Shown here: piece by piece, positions 1 to 10,285 of the stretch | Layout of the letters: every line of letters begins with the position of its first letter | Numbering within the stretch: position 1 is the first letter of the stretch | Translations under genes and position numbers: made by a program | Assembly: GCF_016278365.1 (NCBI RefSeq) | Contig: NZ_JADQBZ010000011.1 | Coordinates: 1 to 64,000 of the forward strand | Length of the DNA: 64,000 nucleotides | Source of the DNA: Methanolobus sp. | Lineage (GTDB): Archaea > Halobacteriota > Methanosarcinia > Methanosarcinales > Methanosarcinaceae | Direction of reading: 5' to 3' | Notes under the pieces: model-generated | Database searches by the model: none | Told to the model about the DNA's origin: nothing | The model's input: the letters and a program-made list of their open reading frames with translations, nothing else

Positions 1-440
1 AGATAGAATTTCTTGTTTTTGTATATGAGATCGGTCTGGCCATTTATTCTGTCGACGGTCTGACCTTTCCTGTACTTTATTCCGGTTTTGATCCTGCCGT
101 CCAATGTAAGGATTGAAGCCATATCATTGTTTATGGACAGTATCCTCTGATCGTAAACAACAGCTCCACGTGATTGGAATTGATGGGGTACTTTTTTGTC
201 AACTTTGTAGCTTTCAGCTACTTTTGCAAGTGCCCTGACAGCTAACTGAGAGGATAACGAGAATTTTTCTCTGATCTCATAGTAGAGATGTTTCTGCAAT
301 TGGTATTTACTGAATATTTGCTTGTGGTATGCGAAATCTGAAATGTAATTGCATGCTTCATTGAAGGATTCCATTGTTCTCAGTAACTGGTCATGTTGTT
401 CCTGAGTGGTTACTAATTTACTTTTTATTGTTAGGAGCAT
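1..440 (-). mobile_element. tnpB: IS200/IS605-family TnpB (OrfB) N-terminal part, truncated by the window edge
   Basis: Minus-strand reading from ATG at 440 gives MLLTIKSKLVTTQEQHDQLLRTMESFNEACNYISDFAYHKQIFSKYQLQKHLYYEIREKFSLSSQLAVRALAKVAESYKVDKKVPHQFQSRGAVVYDQRILSINNDMASILTLDGRIKTGIKYRKGQTVDRINGQTDL, a TnpB-like N-terminus. Confidence 0.8.
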
Positions 441-583
441 GCTATCACATAAAATATATGGATACATATGACTTTAAAGTACAGTAAGTAGACTGAAAGT
501 ATTCTGGTTCAGATCTAAAAGAAAGGCTAGATCGTTGTAGTTAACGGAATTCCTCCTGCAACTGAAGTTACAGGCATCCTTCC

Positions 584-1276
584 TTAATTCATCGTGAATT
601 GATGTTGAAGGATGGTGTAGATATCTTCCCATGGATTACCGGCCATCAGAAACACCTTTATGCTTTTGGCAGAATTAAGATATAGGCCGTCAAAGGAGCC
701 CTTGTTGCTATAACGGTTAGGGGAGAGTTCCATGCAGGACTCAAACTGATGAAGTCCTTTTAGTAGTTTCTGTTCTTCACTGCTGCAATTATTCCCCAAG
801 ACACTTAAGATCAATCCTCCCATGTGGGTGCTGTCAATACTTTCCATAGCAGAGATCGTTTTCTCAAACTTTAGCAAGCTTTCCCGGTGATCCGGATCAA
901 CCTCACTGAGCAGACATTTATATTTCATTTCAACAAAAGAAAGATACTCATTGTTTGTCCACCGCTCAAACTGGTACAGCAGATCTTCCTGGATATCGGT
1001 CAGCAGGGCATCAATGCATCTGTTACTGATATCGTAATTCTCCGCCCGTTTTCTGAGTCGCGGATTTAGTCCAGCCATCAAGGATTCGAGCCTGGTTTTA
1101 AAATCCATATGGTTAATTTCCTGTTGTAAACATTCCCGGTAAAAAGAGTTAGGTTCCCGAAGAATGAGAGGACTAAAACTGTGCCTCATTCCGGTTAGCT
1201 TTAAAACGACATTTGTAAAACCTTTCTTACAGCTTTCCGCCTTGCCTTTTGCAATCCAATGCTTCACTGAAATCAA
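584..1276 (-). CDS. Hypothetical protein, 230 aa
   Basis: Complete ORF; no recognised family. Confidence 0.55.
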   Translation of the reverse strand: MISVKHWIAKGKAESCKKGFTNVVLKLTGMRHSFSPLILREPNSFYRECLQQEINHMDFKTRLESLMAGLNPRLRKRAENYDISNRCIDALLTDIQEDLLYQFERWTNNEYLSFVEMKYKCLLSEVDPDHRESLLKFEKTISAMESIDSTHMGGLILSVLGNNCSSEEQKLLKGLHQFESCMELSPNRYSNKGSFDGLYLNSAKSIKVFLMAGNPWEDIYTILQHQFTMN

Positions 1277-1360
1277 CCTTGTCCCTTATCTCTATCCTTA
1301 TAGATATTTTTTAACTTCAAGGATATGAATGTACTGTTAATCTCAGGTATCGCAGGAGTT

Positions 1361-2347
1361 CTATTTACCGAAGAGCCACATAAAAATAATACGGGGAATA
1401 TCCAGTACCCTTACTCGCATTGCAGCATGAAGTGACATAAAAGGGTGTCTCATTCCATACAATTGCATTGGCATTGACCTGATATCCAGAACCATAATGG
1501 AAGCCCCTATAAGTATGAGCAGACATCCCTGGACCGTTTTCATAATAATTGGCTCATGCAGGAAGAGAGAACCAAAGATTATACCGCTGACCGGCTCAAG
1601 TAAAGCCAGCACGCTTACGGTCTGAGCCGGTATCTTTGCAGCGCTGTTAAGATAGAGAAGGGATGCAAACGCCGTTGTCACAATACCGAATATGATCAGA
1701 GAAAGAAGATTCACTTCAAGGATCTCTCCCGGCACCTTGCTGCCAAATGGCAGCAATATCAGCAAGCTGATAAGCGCTGACCAGAATAGCTGTGATGTAC
1801 CGGAATAATCCGTTTTAAGATAGCTGACTGTCATTATGGTTCCACTGTAGGAAAGACCAGATATAAACCCGAATAGCAATCCCATCAGAAGATGATTGCC
1901 ACTTCCAAAAAATCCATCCACTGGCATCACTACCAGCATAATGCCTATAAGTGACAGGAAAAGTGACATCAATCCGCGTCTGGTGATCTTCTCCCGCAGG
2001 AAAACAGGGGACAGGAGTGTCACATAGACAGGAGCGGTATAGAGCAGAAGAACAGCAGTGGAAAGCCCGACATAACCAATCGATCTGAAATATGAGTACG
2101 CTGTGATTACATTGAACACACCTATAAGAAACATATACCGCTTCTTTTTATCCAGCCGGAAAACATCATACCTTTTCGTTACGAGCAGATACACCAACAG
2201 TAATGAGAAACCGAACAGGAGTCTGTAAAAGATAATGGAACTTACTTCCATCCCCTGAATATGTTTCAGGAAGACGCCGCTTGAACCGAATATAGTACAC
2301 GCGATGATCAGTTCAATGTAAGAATGGCGGCCGTTTTTAAGTTCCAT
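1361..2347 (-). CDS. EamA/DMT-family transporter
   Basis: About ten hydrophobic segments and EamA-like repeats; start probably MELKNGRHSYIEL at 2347 rather than 2470, because the extension is A+T-rich and non-conserved in character. Confidence 0.85.
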   Translation of the reverse strand: MELKNGRHSYIELIIACTIFGSSGVFLKHIQGMEVSSIIFYRLLFGFSLLLVYLLVTKRYDVFRLDKKKRYMFLIGVFNVITAYSYFRSIGYVGLSTAVLLLYTAPVYVTLLSPVFLREKITRRGLMSLFLSLIGIMLVVMPVDGFFGSGNHLLMGLLFGFISGLSYSGTIMTVSYLKTDYSGTSQLFWSALISLLILLPFGSKVPGEILEVNLLSLIIFGIVTTAFASLLYLNSAAKIPAQTVSVLALLEPVSGIIFGSLFLHEPIIMKTVQGCLLILIGASIMVLDIRSMPMQLYGMRHPFMSLHAAMRVRVLDIPRIIFMWLFGK

Positions 2348-2649
2348 ATCGATGGGCGATGTAATACAATATACATTTAAATAAGTACTGTATGATAAAA
2401 TATATAGATACAGATATTGATGCCGATAAACCTGCCAGATAATTCCAGGAAATAATCGCTGCAAAATCAAACATTATTAAATATAATTTTAAGTTTATAA
2501 TAAAATTAAGGAAATATATGTATTTTCCAGTGGAAATAAGGGGGTGTAAATACTATTTTCGATACTCCAGCAAATCTGAATAGAATGTTCTTATATATTA
2601 CAGAGACTAATAATAAGATATATTATCTAGATAATATCGGAGTTAAATT

Positions 2650-3165
2650 ATGTATGTTTCTCAAAACGGAGGTGCTCCATTTAAGAACCAAAGAATGGCT
2701 GTATTTGCAGACGTACAGAACATGTTCTATTCTGCCAGGAATAACTATTACGACAGCAGGCTGGACTATGAAAAACTACTGGCTGCCGTACTCAAGGGCA
2801 GGCCGCTTGTAAGGGCAATAGCTTACCTTGTCGAGACCGAAGAGGTGGATCAGTCCGGATTCAAGTATTTGCTAAAAAGCATAGGCTGGGAAGTCAGGAC
2901 AAAGCAATTGAAGATACGCCCTGACGGCTCTACTAAAGGTGATTGGGATATGGGAATTGCAATCGATGCAATATCCATTTCCCATAAAATAGATACTGTG
3001 GCACTCGTAAGTGGAGATGGTGACTTTACGGCCCTTGTGAACCATCTGAAAGCTTCCGGTGTGCGTGTTGAAGTGTACTCCTTCGAAAGGAACACGGCTT
3101 CAGAGCTTATCAACTCTGCAACAGAATATTATCCAATCGATGAGAGTTTCCTGCGCAGGAAATAA
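2650..3165 (+). CDS. NYN/PIN-like domain protein (LabA/DUF88 family)
   Basis: Motifs MAVFADVQNMFYSAR and ALVSGDGDFTALVNHLKASGVRVEVYSF. Confidence 0.88.
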   Translation: MYVSQNGGAPFKNQRMAVFADVQNMFYSARNNYYDSRLDYEKLLAAVLKGRPLVRAIAYLVETEEVDQSGFKYLLKSIGWEVRTKQLKIRPDGSTKGDWDMGIAIDAISISHKIDTVALVSGDGDFTALVNHLKASGVRVEVYSFERNTASELINSATEYYPIDESFLRRK

Positions 3166-3217
3166 GCCAATTCCCACTGGAATGGCTCATCTCATTTCTT
3201 GTTGAAGGACCTTTTGC

Positions 3218-5866
3218 TTAAGAGAGATATCCTTTTTTATAGAGATATTTCTCAAACTCTATCAGGAAGAACACTGTGCTGGACACAAGTACTATCATCA
3301 ACCAGTCGCCTGCCAGAATAGGTGCCGTGGAAAATATGATGTTAATGGCAGGCTGGTATGTGATCAACATCTGCAGTAACAGCACAATTACAATACCCAG
3401 CAGCATGGTCTTATTTGACAACAGGTCCCTGAACACATACTCATGCAGGGACTTGGAGTTAAAGAGATAGAATATCTGGAAGAACACTATGGTGTTCAGT
3501 GCAACAGTACGTGCTGCATCCAGGCTCCCGCCATTCTCCAGCTTCATGAAAAAGGTCAGGTATGCACCTGCAACGATAAGCAGAGATACAAATATGACCC
3601 TTCTCTTGATCAGTGGGATGAGTATAGGCTCACGAGAGGGCCTTGGAGGCCTTTTCAGTATACCCCTTTCCTTTGGCTCCATGGTTATGGGAACACCAAG
3701 GCCTATTGCTGTGACTGTGTTGAGCCATAATATCTGCAGTGGCACCAGGGGCAAAGTGAGTCCCAGAAGTACCGCTAGCACTATTGAGAGACCTTGCCCG
3801 CCGTTTGTGGGTAGTGTCCATAGCAGTATTTTCTGTATTTTGTTATAGACATCCCTGCCTTCCTCGACAGCCGACACTATAGAGGAGAAATTGTCATCGG
3901 CCAATACCATATCGGAAGCTTCTTTTGCAACCTCAGTGCCTGTGAGCCCCATAGCGATACCAATGTCGGCTGTTTTGAGAGCCGGGGCATCATTGATACC
4001 ATCGCCGGTGACTGCGACCACCTCTCCCATCTCCTTGAGAATCTTAACTATCCTTAATTTATCCCCTGGAGAAGTCCGTGCAAACACAGAGACTGAACTT
4101 AAGCGTTGGCCCAGATGCTCATCGGACATTTCCTCTATATCTTTTCCAGAAAGAGCACCCTCCGTTTCGATGCCTATCTTAGTGGCGATTGCATAGGCTG
4201 TGCTCAGGTGATCCCCTGTGATCATTATAACTCTGATACCTGCCAGTTTACAGTTCCCTATAGCCTCCGTTACTCCGTCCCTTGGAGGATCCATCATGCC
4301 CTGCAGACCAACAAATACAAGTTCCCTGATATCCCCAACTTCTATTCTTTCCACATCTGCAGGAACATCACGGTATGCCATGCCCAGCACCCTCAGTGCA
4401 TCCGAGGCCATCTTTTCGGATGCCTGAACGACACCTTGTGTATCTACAGGACCTGTGCGCTCTCCGTCAAACTGAGAAACACACAGACTGAGAATTTTTT
4501 CAGGGGAACCTTTCACGTAAATTACCTTTGAACCGTCATCTTTCTTATGCAATGTAGCCATGAATCTCTCTTCCGGCTCAAACGGCACAATATCTTCCCG
4601 CGGAAGATAGAATTTCCCGGCTTTCAGGCCGGATATGAGCAGCGCACCTTCGGTGGGATCGCCATCGATATTATCCACACCCCGAAAAGAGGCGTCATTA
4701 CACAGAGCACCCGCTTTGAGCGTTTCCATGAGAGCTTTATCAGTTTCCGGGTCAGTTCTGGAACCGTTCAGCAGGAACTCACCTTCAGGTATGTATCCAG
4801 TGCCTGTAACCTCATACAGTTTACCTGCCGAATACACCTGGGTCACAGTCATCTGATTCCTTGTGAGAGTACCAGTCTTATCGGTACAGATGACAGTGGC
4901 GCTGCCAAGTGTCTCGACCGCTGGAACTGTCCGGATGATAGTATTCTTTGCAGCCATCCGGTTTACGCCTATAGCCATGGATATAGTAATGACCGCAGGC
5001 AAACCTTCAGGAATTGCCGCAACGGCAAGGCTTACAGAAGCCATGAATAACGTCTCGATATTTTCAATACCTCTCAACAAGCCTATTGCAAAAGTGAGCG
5101 CCGCTATGGACACGATCACGACAGATAGGACCACACTCATGCGCGATATTTTTCGCAGTAGTGGAGTGGATATCTCCTTGCTCTCCCTGATGAACTCCGA
5201 TATCTTACCTATCTGGGTCGTATTGCCTGTGGCTACCACGATACCCCGGCCCTGGCCCTGGTTGATCAGGGTGCCTGCAAAGGAAATATTTTTCTGATCC
5301 CCAAAGGAGGCACATCCAGTATCAATAGCATCAGTGCTTTTTTCCACCGGAACAGATTCTCCGGTCAATATGGACTCATCTGCCCTCAGGTTCTTGACAT
5401 AAAAGAGGCGCATATCAGCAGGCACTCTGTCCCCTGCTTCCAGCAATACCACGTCTCCGACTACAAGTTCCCGGCTTGGAAGCACAGTGCTCATACCACC
5501 TCTAAGGACCCTTGCTTCAGGGATTAGTAACTTTGAAAGGGCCTCAAGAGCATTCTGAGCTTTGCCTTCCTGTACAAAGCCAATTATTGCATTTGCCAGG
5601 ACAACAAGCAGGATGACAATAGCGTCAATATAAAGTTCCAGAAAAAAAGTGATGACAGCAGCTATGATGAGCAGATATATCAGGGGGCTTGCAAACTGTT
5701 TGGAGAAACGATAAACAGGACCATGCTCCTGTTTCGATGATACTTCATTATATCCATCCCGTGCAAGTCTGATCTCAGCCTCTTCCTGACTTAAGCCTTC
5801 AGGATGACTGTTGAACACCGTAAAAGCATCTTCCGAAGGGATACTGCACCACTGCTCTTCTGCCAT
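3218..5866 (-). CDS. P-type cation-transporting ATPase (Ca2+-ATPase-like, P2 type)
   Basis: DKTGTLTRNQM, TGES, GDGINDAPALK motifs; start likely MAEEQWCSIPSEDAF at 5866, since the ORF-track start at 6121 runs over a GltS-like remnant on the other strand. Confidence 0.93.
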   Translation of the reverse strand: MAEEQWCSIPSEDAFTVFNSHPEGLSQEEAEIRLARDGYNEVSSKQEHGPVYRFSKQFASPLIYLLIIAAVITFFLELYIDAIVILLVVLANAIIGFVQEGKAQNALEALSKLLIPEARVLRGGMSTVLPSRELVVGDVVLLEAGDRVPADMRLFYVKNLRADESILTGESVPVEKSTDAIDTGCASFGDQKNISFAGTLINQGQGRGIVVATGNTTQIGKISEFIRESKEISTPLLRKISRMSVVLSVVIVSIAALTFAIGLLRGIENIETLFMASVSLAVAAIPEGLPAVITISMAIGVNRMAAKNTIIRTVPAVETLGSATVICTDKTGTLTRNQMTVTQVYSAGKLYEVTGTGYIPEGEFLLNGSRTDPETDKALMETLKAGALCNDASFRGVDNIDGDPTEGALLISGLKAGKFYLPREDIVPFEPEERFMATLHKKDDGSKVIYVKGSPEKILSLCVSQFDGERTGPVDTQGVVQASEKMASDALRVLGMAYRDVPADVERIEVGDIRELVFVGLQGMMDPPRDGVTEAIGNCKLAGIRVIMITGDHLSTAYAIATKIGIETEGALSGKDIEEMSDEHLGQRLSSVSVFARTSPGDKLRIVKILKEMGEVVAVTGDGINDAPALKTADIGIAMGLTGTEVAKEASDMVLADDNFSSIVSAVEEGRDVYNKIQKILLWTLPTNGGQGLSIVLAVLLGLTLPLVPLQILWLNTVTAIGLGVPITMEPKERGILKRPPRPSREPILIPLIKRRVIFVSLLIVAGAYLTFFMKLENGGSLDAARTVALNTIVFFQIFYLFNSKSLHEYVFRDLLSNKTMLLGIVIVLLLQMLITYQPAINIIFSTAPILAGDWLMIVLVSSTVFFLIEFEKYLYKKGYLS

Positions 5867-5910
5867 ATAACAAAGAGATGGCCCCAAAGATAAATAACTT
5901 GCTGTTGTGA

Positions 5911-5936
5911 CCCTCTGACTTTTCCATATCAGAGGG
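5911..5936. promoter_or_regulatory. Perfect 8-bp inverted repeat CCCTCTGA-N10-TCAGAGGG next to a TATA-like box (5941-5953) upstream of the P-type ATPase
   Basis: Direct reading of the palindrome; minus-strand CTTTTATATTTTT lies immediately upstream. Confidence 0.5.
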
Positions 5937-5964
5937 CGGTAAAAATATAAAAGGGCATGAGTGT

Positions 5965-6258
5965 TTAAGTCGCACATGCAAGTTTGAGAGGAGCATAGGT
6001 AATTTCGGACAGTCCATGGGAATGACTGCCAGTGGTCTCCTGCCAATGAGAATAGCAGATCTGGAAAACAAATCCTCTGCCGTTGAAGGATTTGGCTATA
6101 AGCAACTCTTATTTGAGCCAATTGTCGGCGGCGGAGTATTTACAGCAGCTTCTGTACCCCTTATATTCTACCTTGGCCCGGTCCCTGTGCTTATTCTGGC
6201 AGCTATCCTGACACTGTTTTGGGGGGTAATGGGAGTATTCTATTTTGGGTGGAAATGA
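5965..6258 (+). pseudogene. C-terminal fragment resembling a sodium/glutamate symporter (GltS family)
   Basis: FERSIGNFGQSMGMTASGLLPMRIADLENKSSAVEGFGYKQLLFEPIVGGGVFTAASVPLIFYLGPVPVL resembles the GltS C-terminus; no room for the remaining transmembrane segments upstream. Confidence 0.5.
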
Positions 6259-6460
6259 AAAACGGAAATTATTGCGTGCCTTATTGAAAGTATCTTTGAA
6301 ATCCGGTAATGGAACGTGCTCTCTTTGATAAACAAAATCCAAGAAGAGCGTTCTCAACAGATGATAAGAATAATATTGATAGAATACCGGAAAGTAGAAC
6401 TGTTAGTGACAGAAATAGAAAACGAATACTAAGCTACAAAAAATAGATTGAGGATGAAAC

Positions 6461-7201
6461 ATGAAACAGCGCTACAATTATGCGATCCTGGGGATAATCC
6501 TGCTGGTTCTGTCAATTATATTCTACTATATCCATTATATGATATTTCAGGATTTGCACCATCTCCTCATATTCCTTATAGGAGACATAGCATTTGTTCC
6601 CATTGAAGTACTGATGGTATCACTGGTTATCCATCACCTGCTGACCGAAATGGAAAAGAAGAAAAAGATGGAAAAAATGAATATGGTCATCGGGACCTTT
6701 TTCAGCGAGGTGGGAACAAAATTACTCACAGTCATATCCGATGCAGATCCCAAGCTTGATACCATCAGAAAGGAGTTCATCGTGGATAACAACTGGAATG
6801 AGGCCGAGTTCAGATCTGTTGTTAAGTCTATGAAAAATTACGACTACATGATCGATATCGAAAAGATAGATCTGCAGGAGCTGGCCGGATTCATGGTGAG
6901 TAAAAGAGATTTTCTCCTTCGCCTTCTGGAAAACCCGAACCTGCTTGAGCATGAAACATTCACAGAACTTCTAAGAGCAGTTTTCCACATGACCGAAGAG
7001 TTCACTTGCAGAAATGAACTCTCATGTCTTCCGAATACAGATATGAGGCACCTTGAGGGTGATATAAAGCGAGTGTATGTGAAGATAACACTTGAATGGT
7101 TATATTACATGCGATATCTAAAGAACAACTATCCATATTTGTTCTCCCTTGCAATGAGGACAAACCCCTTCGATACAAACGCCTCACCGATAGTATCTTA
7201 G
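6461..7201 (+). CDS. Hypothetical membrane-anchored protein, 246 aa (two N-terminal TM segments)
   Basis: Complete ORF; hydrophobic N-terminus followed by a charged cytoplasmic region. Confidence 0.75.
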   Translation: MKQRYNYAILGIILLVLSIIFYYIHYMIFQDLHHLLIFLIGDIAFVPIEVLMVSLVIHHLLTEMEKKKKMEKMNMVIGTFFSEVGTKLLTVISDADPKLDTIRKEFIVDNNWNEAEFRSVVKSMKNYDYMIDIEKIDLQELAGFMVSKRDFLLRLLENPNLLEHETFTELLRAVFHMTEEFTCRNELSCLPNTDMRHLEGDIKRVYVKITLEWLYYMRYLKNNYPYLFSLAMRTNPFDTNASPIVS

Positions 7202-7331
7202 TTATGTGGATTTCTCTTTTTTTATTTTTGTTGTTTTAAAAACACTTATCTACTCGGACAGTATTTACTAAAATAGTTTAATAAGTACATGCACCTCCTA
7301 CCTCAACCAGAAATCAAAAGAGAATCGCTTT

Positions 7332-7730
7332 TTACATTTTATCCTGATCTTTACCGAACCCCTCTTCTGCTAAAGGTGGATGGAGATCACACTGCTGATG
7401 CAAATCACATAAGATATGAGCAGTTCCGAACACTCTTTCAAGGGGGACTACGAATCCCAGACCGTACCCGGGTTTGTCTAGACCTACATCCTTACTGATG
7501 AATTCAATTATGCTGTCAGCATTTGCAGATTCCGTTAAAGTGAGAACAATCTCTTTTTCCGGTTCTATCAGCATACCAAGAAGACTTTTGTTCTCATGCA
7601 CACCCGTGCCACGTCCAAAGATAATTGTTCCTCCTCTGGCTCCTGCTTTACGGGATGCTTTTACAACCTTGTCACCCCACCCTTTTTTTACTATTGTCAC
7701 TATCAGGACCAGATCATTTTCATTAGACAT
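7332..7730 (-). CDS. P-II family nitrogen-regulator-like protein
   Basis: LVLIVTIVKKGWGDKVVKASRKAGARGGTIIFGRGTG resembles PII-like proteins; overlaps the start of the downstream-numbered DUF1538 gene. Confidence 0.8.
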   Translation of the reverse strand: MSNENDLVLIVTIVKKGWGDKVVKASRKAGARGGTIIFGRGTGVHENKSLLGMLIEPEKEIVLTLTESANADSIIEFISKDVGLDKPGYGLGFVVPLERVFGTAHILCDLHQQCDLHPPLAEEGFGKDQDKM

Positions 7731-8448
7731 TATCCTTACCTCCTATATATCGTATATATACGCCTAAAAGCATTACAAAGATGATGGGTGCAAGCGCTAT
7801 TAGTGCTATCATGCCGAAACCATCAATTATGGGATCTCTGCCCTCCTGGGCTGATGCCACACCAACGGCCATCGACATGAGGAAAGTGACGGCCATTGGA
7901 CCTGTAGCCACTCCTCCAGCGTCAAAAGCAATTGCTATGAAATCCTTATCCGAAAGCCACATCAGCGCTATAGCAAGAAGATAGCCAGGTACAATAATGT
8001 AAAGGAAAGGAATTCCATAAACCAGTTTGGCCATTCCTATGGAAACAAAAACCGCTACACTTATTGACAGTGTGTAAAGCATCAGTTTTGACCTTATGTA
8101 ACCACTGGATGATTTCTCTATCTGATAGCATAGTACCCTTACAGCCGGCTCTGCAAAGGTGGCAAGGAAGCCAAGGAAGAAGCCAACAGGTATCATGAGC
8201 CATTGATGCTCCATTTTCCCGAAAAAGCTGCCTATCTCTGTTCCTACCGGAAAGAAACCATTGTAAACACCATAAAGGAACAATATCATTCCAAGAGCTG
8301 TCATCGATATGCCCAAAAAGAGCTTTGCAAGCTGGGAAGAGGGAAACTTAAGGTAGAGTAACTGGAATATTATGAAAAATACAATCAGGGGCAGCAAAGC
8401 CTGCAGAACCTCAACAGATATAGATAGCAAGCTTTGGCTATGACTCAA
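7723..8448 (-). CDS. DUF1538-type membrane protein
   Basis: Multi-TM; AFDAGGVATGPMAVTFLMSMAVGVASAQEGRDPIIDGFG. Confidence 0.8.
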   Translation of the reverse strand: MSHSQSLLSISVEVLQALLPLIVFFIIFQLLYLKFPSSQLAKLFLGISMTALGMILFLYGVYNGFFPVGTEIGSFFGKMEHQWLMIPVGFFLGFLATFAEPAVRVLCYQIEKSSSGYIRSKLMLYTLSISVAVFVSIGMAKLVYGIPFLYIIVPGYLLAIALMWLSDKDFIAIAFDAGGVATGPMAVTFLMSMAVGVASAQEGRDPIIDGFGMIALIALAPIIFVMLLGVYIRYIGGKDNV

Positions 8449-9134
8449 GCGAGCACCCCCATCAGCATTACGCTTAGTATTGGACCGATTGAAGCAAGGC
8501 CTATCAGGCCGAAGCCTTCAGACAGCTCGGATTTTTCTCCCAGCACTGACACTACACCTATACCCAGTGCCAGGATCACAGGCACGGTCATAGGACCTGT
8601 GGTCACACCTCCGGCATCAAAAGCTATTGCAAGATATTCGGGTTTCGTGAAAAAGGATAGCATAATAACTATCAGATAACCCGCTGTCATCAAGTACTTT
8701 ATCGGGACGCCATAGACTATCCTGAGCATGGAAACTGATACAAAGAAACCTACCCCCAGAGCAATGGACAGAATCAATACATTACGGGAAATACCATTCT
8801 CGGAAACCGAATCTATCATTGTGCTCAGCACCCTTACATCAGGTTCTGCAAGTGTCGCCATGAAAGAGAGTAGAAAGGCGACCCCTACAATGAAGATCAA
8901 AGAATTGTGCTTTGGAAGTTCGGAGCCGATGGATTCTCCGATAGGCAACATTCCCAGCTTGACACCCATGAGGAAAAAGACCATGCCTGCTATAACCATT
9001 ATAGCTCCTGTAAAGAAGGAGAGGAACATAGCGGAATTGAGGCCAATGACCAGCATGATCAGGAGCACAGCTGCTGTCAAGGGCAATACAGCCTGGACTA
9101 CTTCCCTGAATGTTTCTTTGAAATCCTGTATCAT
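8445..9134 (-). CDS. DUF1538-type membrane protein (paralogue)
   Basis: AFDAGGVTTGPMTVPVILALGIGVVSVLGEKSELSEGFGLIGLASIGPI; homologous to the neighbouring ORF. Confidence 0.8.
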   Translation of the reverse strand: MIQDFKETFREVVQAVLPLTAAVLLIMLVIGLNSAMFLSFFTGAIMVIAGMVFFLMGVKLGMLPIGESIGSELPKHNSLIFIVGVAFLLSFMATLAEPDVRVLSTMIDSVSENGISRNVLILSIALGVGFFVSVSMLRIVYGVPIKYLMTAGYLIVIMLSFFTKPEYLAIAFDAGGVTTGPMTVPVILALGIGVVSVLGEKSELSEGFGLIGLASIGPILSVMLMGVLA

Positions 9135-9249
9135 GTAGAATATCCCCCCGTGGAACAGGGCAGCGGCAGAGCGAAGCCTAAAAGGTAAATAGGAACAATA
9201 CTACATGAGTATTGCTATTAGATAATTAGCAGGTACTAGTGTATTGCTT

Positions 9250-9882
9250 TCATTCCTGCTTTTTTTCCTGTTTGCCCTTTCCTGCATTCTTCTTCCTGAC
9301 AGGGGTTGGCATGATATGTTTGTGAACAAAGACAGCAACAACAATTAGGGCCATAGCTAGCCAGATGATCTGCATCAATCCATATTGAAGATCTGTACCG
9401 ATAAGCCATGCATGGAAGAAAACGAGCACGAATCCCAGGTAATTCAATGCGTGGATGTCCTTCCATTTTTTAGGTATCCTTTTTCTGTAGACACCTGCCA
9501 GAACTGCGATTATGAAAAGATAGAGAGCCAGTCTTCCTGCAAGCATCAGGAACTCCATGACTGGATAGAAGACAGGTAAAAACACACTTAAGCCGAACTG
9601 ATAGGCAATAAATATCGGATGGGCCAGTATCAGAATAACTCCTATCCTTGCAAAATGATGATGGATATTCATAAATGGTCTGCCAAAGACCTTTTTCATC
9701 TGGATCATGTATTCAGATGACAGTATTGCAAGGAAGATGAAGAAATACCCCAGAAGGCCTGCTGCCCTTACTGTCATCCTGATCGCTGTATCTCTTTCCT
9801 GGAACAAGAAAAAAAGTATTATTCCTGCCACTACCACCAAAAAGGAAACTATGAGCTCCCGTTCATACTTCATATGTATCAT
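9250..9882 (-). CDS. Ferric-reductase-like / cytochrome b-like transmembrane protein
   Basis: Several TM segments with histidines (MNIHHHFARIGVILILAHP, FFHAWLIGTDLQYG); start probably MIHMKYERELIV near 9882. Confidence 0.65.
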   Translation of the reverse strand: MIHMKYERELIVSFLVVVAGIILFFLFQERDTAIRMTVRAAGLLGYFFIFLAILSSEYMIQMKKVFGRPFMNIHHHFARIGVILILAHPIFIAYQFGLSVFLPVFYPVMEFLMLAGRLALYLFIIAVLAGVYRKRIPKKWKDIHALNYLGFVLVFFHAWLIGTDLQYGLMQIIWLAMALIVVAVFVHKHIMPTPVRKKNAGKGKQEKKQE

Positions 9883-10093
9883 TTTTACATTTAAGTAATA
9901 TGAACTTAACCGGTTCAGTAGTTTCACGACACTTCTCACGCTTATGATACATTCACCTGATGGACAAAGTGAAAAAATATAAGGGTATACGTTGTGTTTT
10001 TTCGGGTTGTAGGAGACGACATCACACCAGGTCTTAAGAAGGGCTGCTACTTCTTCTAGAAAAAGAAGAAGGAGAAACACCTTACAGCCTCAA

Positions 10094-10285
10094 TTAAGCG
10101 TAAAGCCATACTTTCTTAGTCCAATATCCGCATTCTTTGCAGTGCTGAACGCCTCTTTCCGCAGCAAATAATCGCATGCCACATCTGGGACAGTTTATCA
10201 AAACTTCCACTTGTTCGCACCTCCACTCCTGTTGATCGAGTTGGCTTTTAATGAATAGCTGCATCACACTCCCTACAAGATGCAA
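10094..10285 (-). CDS. Small zinc-ribbon protein
   Basis: CPRCGMRLFAAERGVQHCKECGYW four-cysteine motif. Confidence 0.5.
   Translation of the reverse strand: MHLVGSVMQLFIKSQLDQQEWRCEQVEVLINCPRCGMRLFAAERGVQHCKECGYWTKKVWLYA

Noticed and set aside
6109-6357. 82-aa minus ORF overlapping the GltS-like fragment
   Set aside because: Opposite-strand frame of a hydrophobic, family-like sequence; no support for coding
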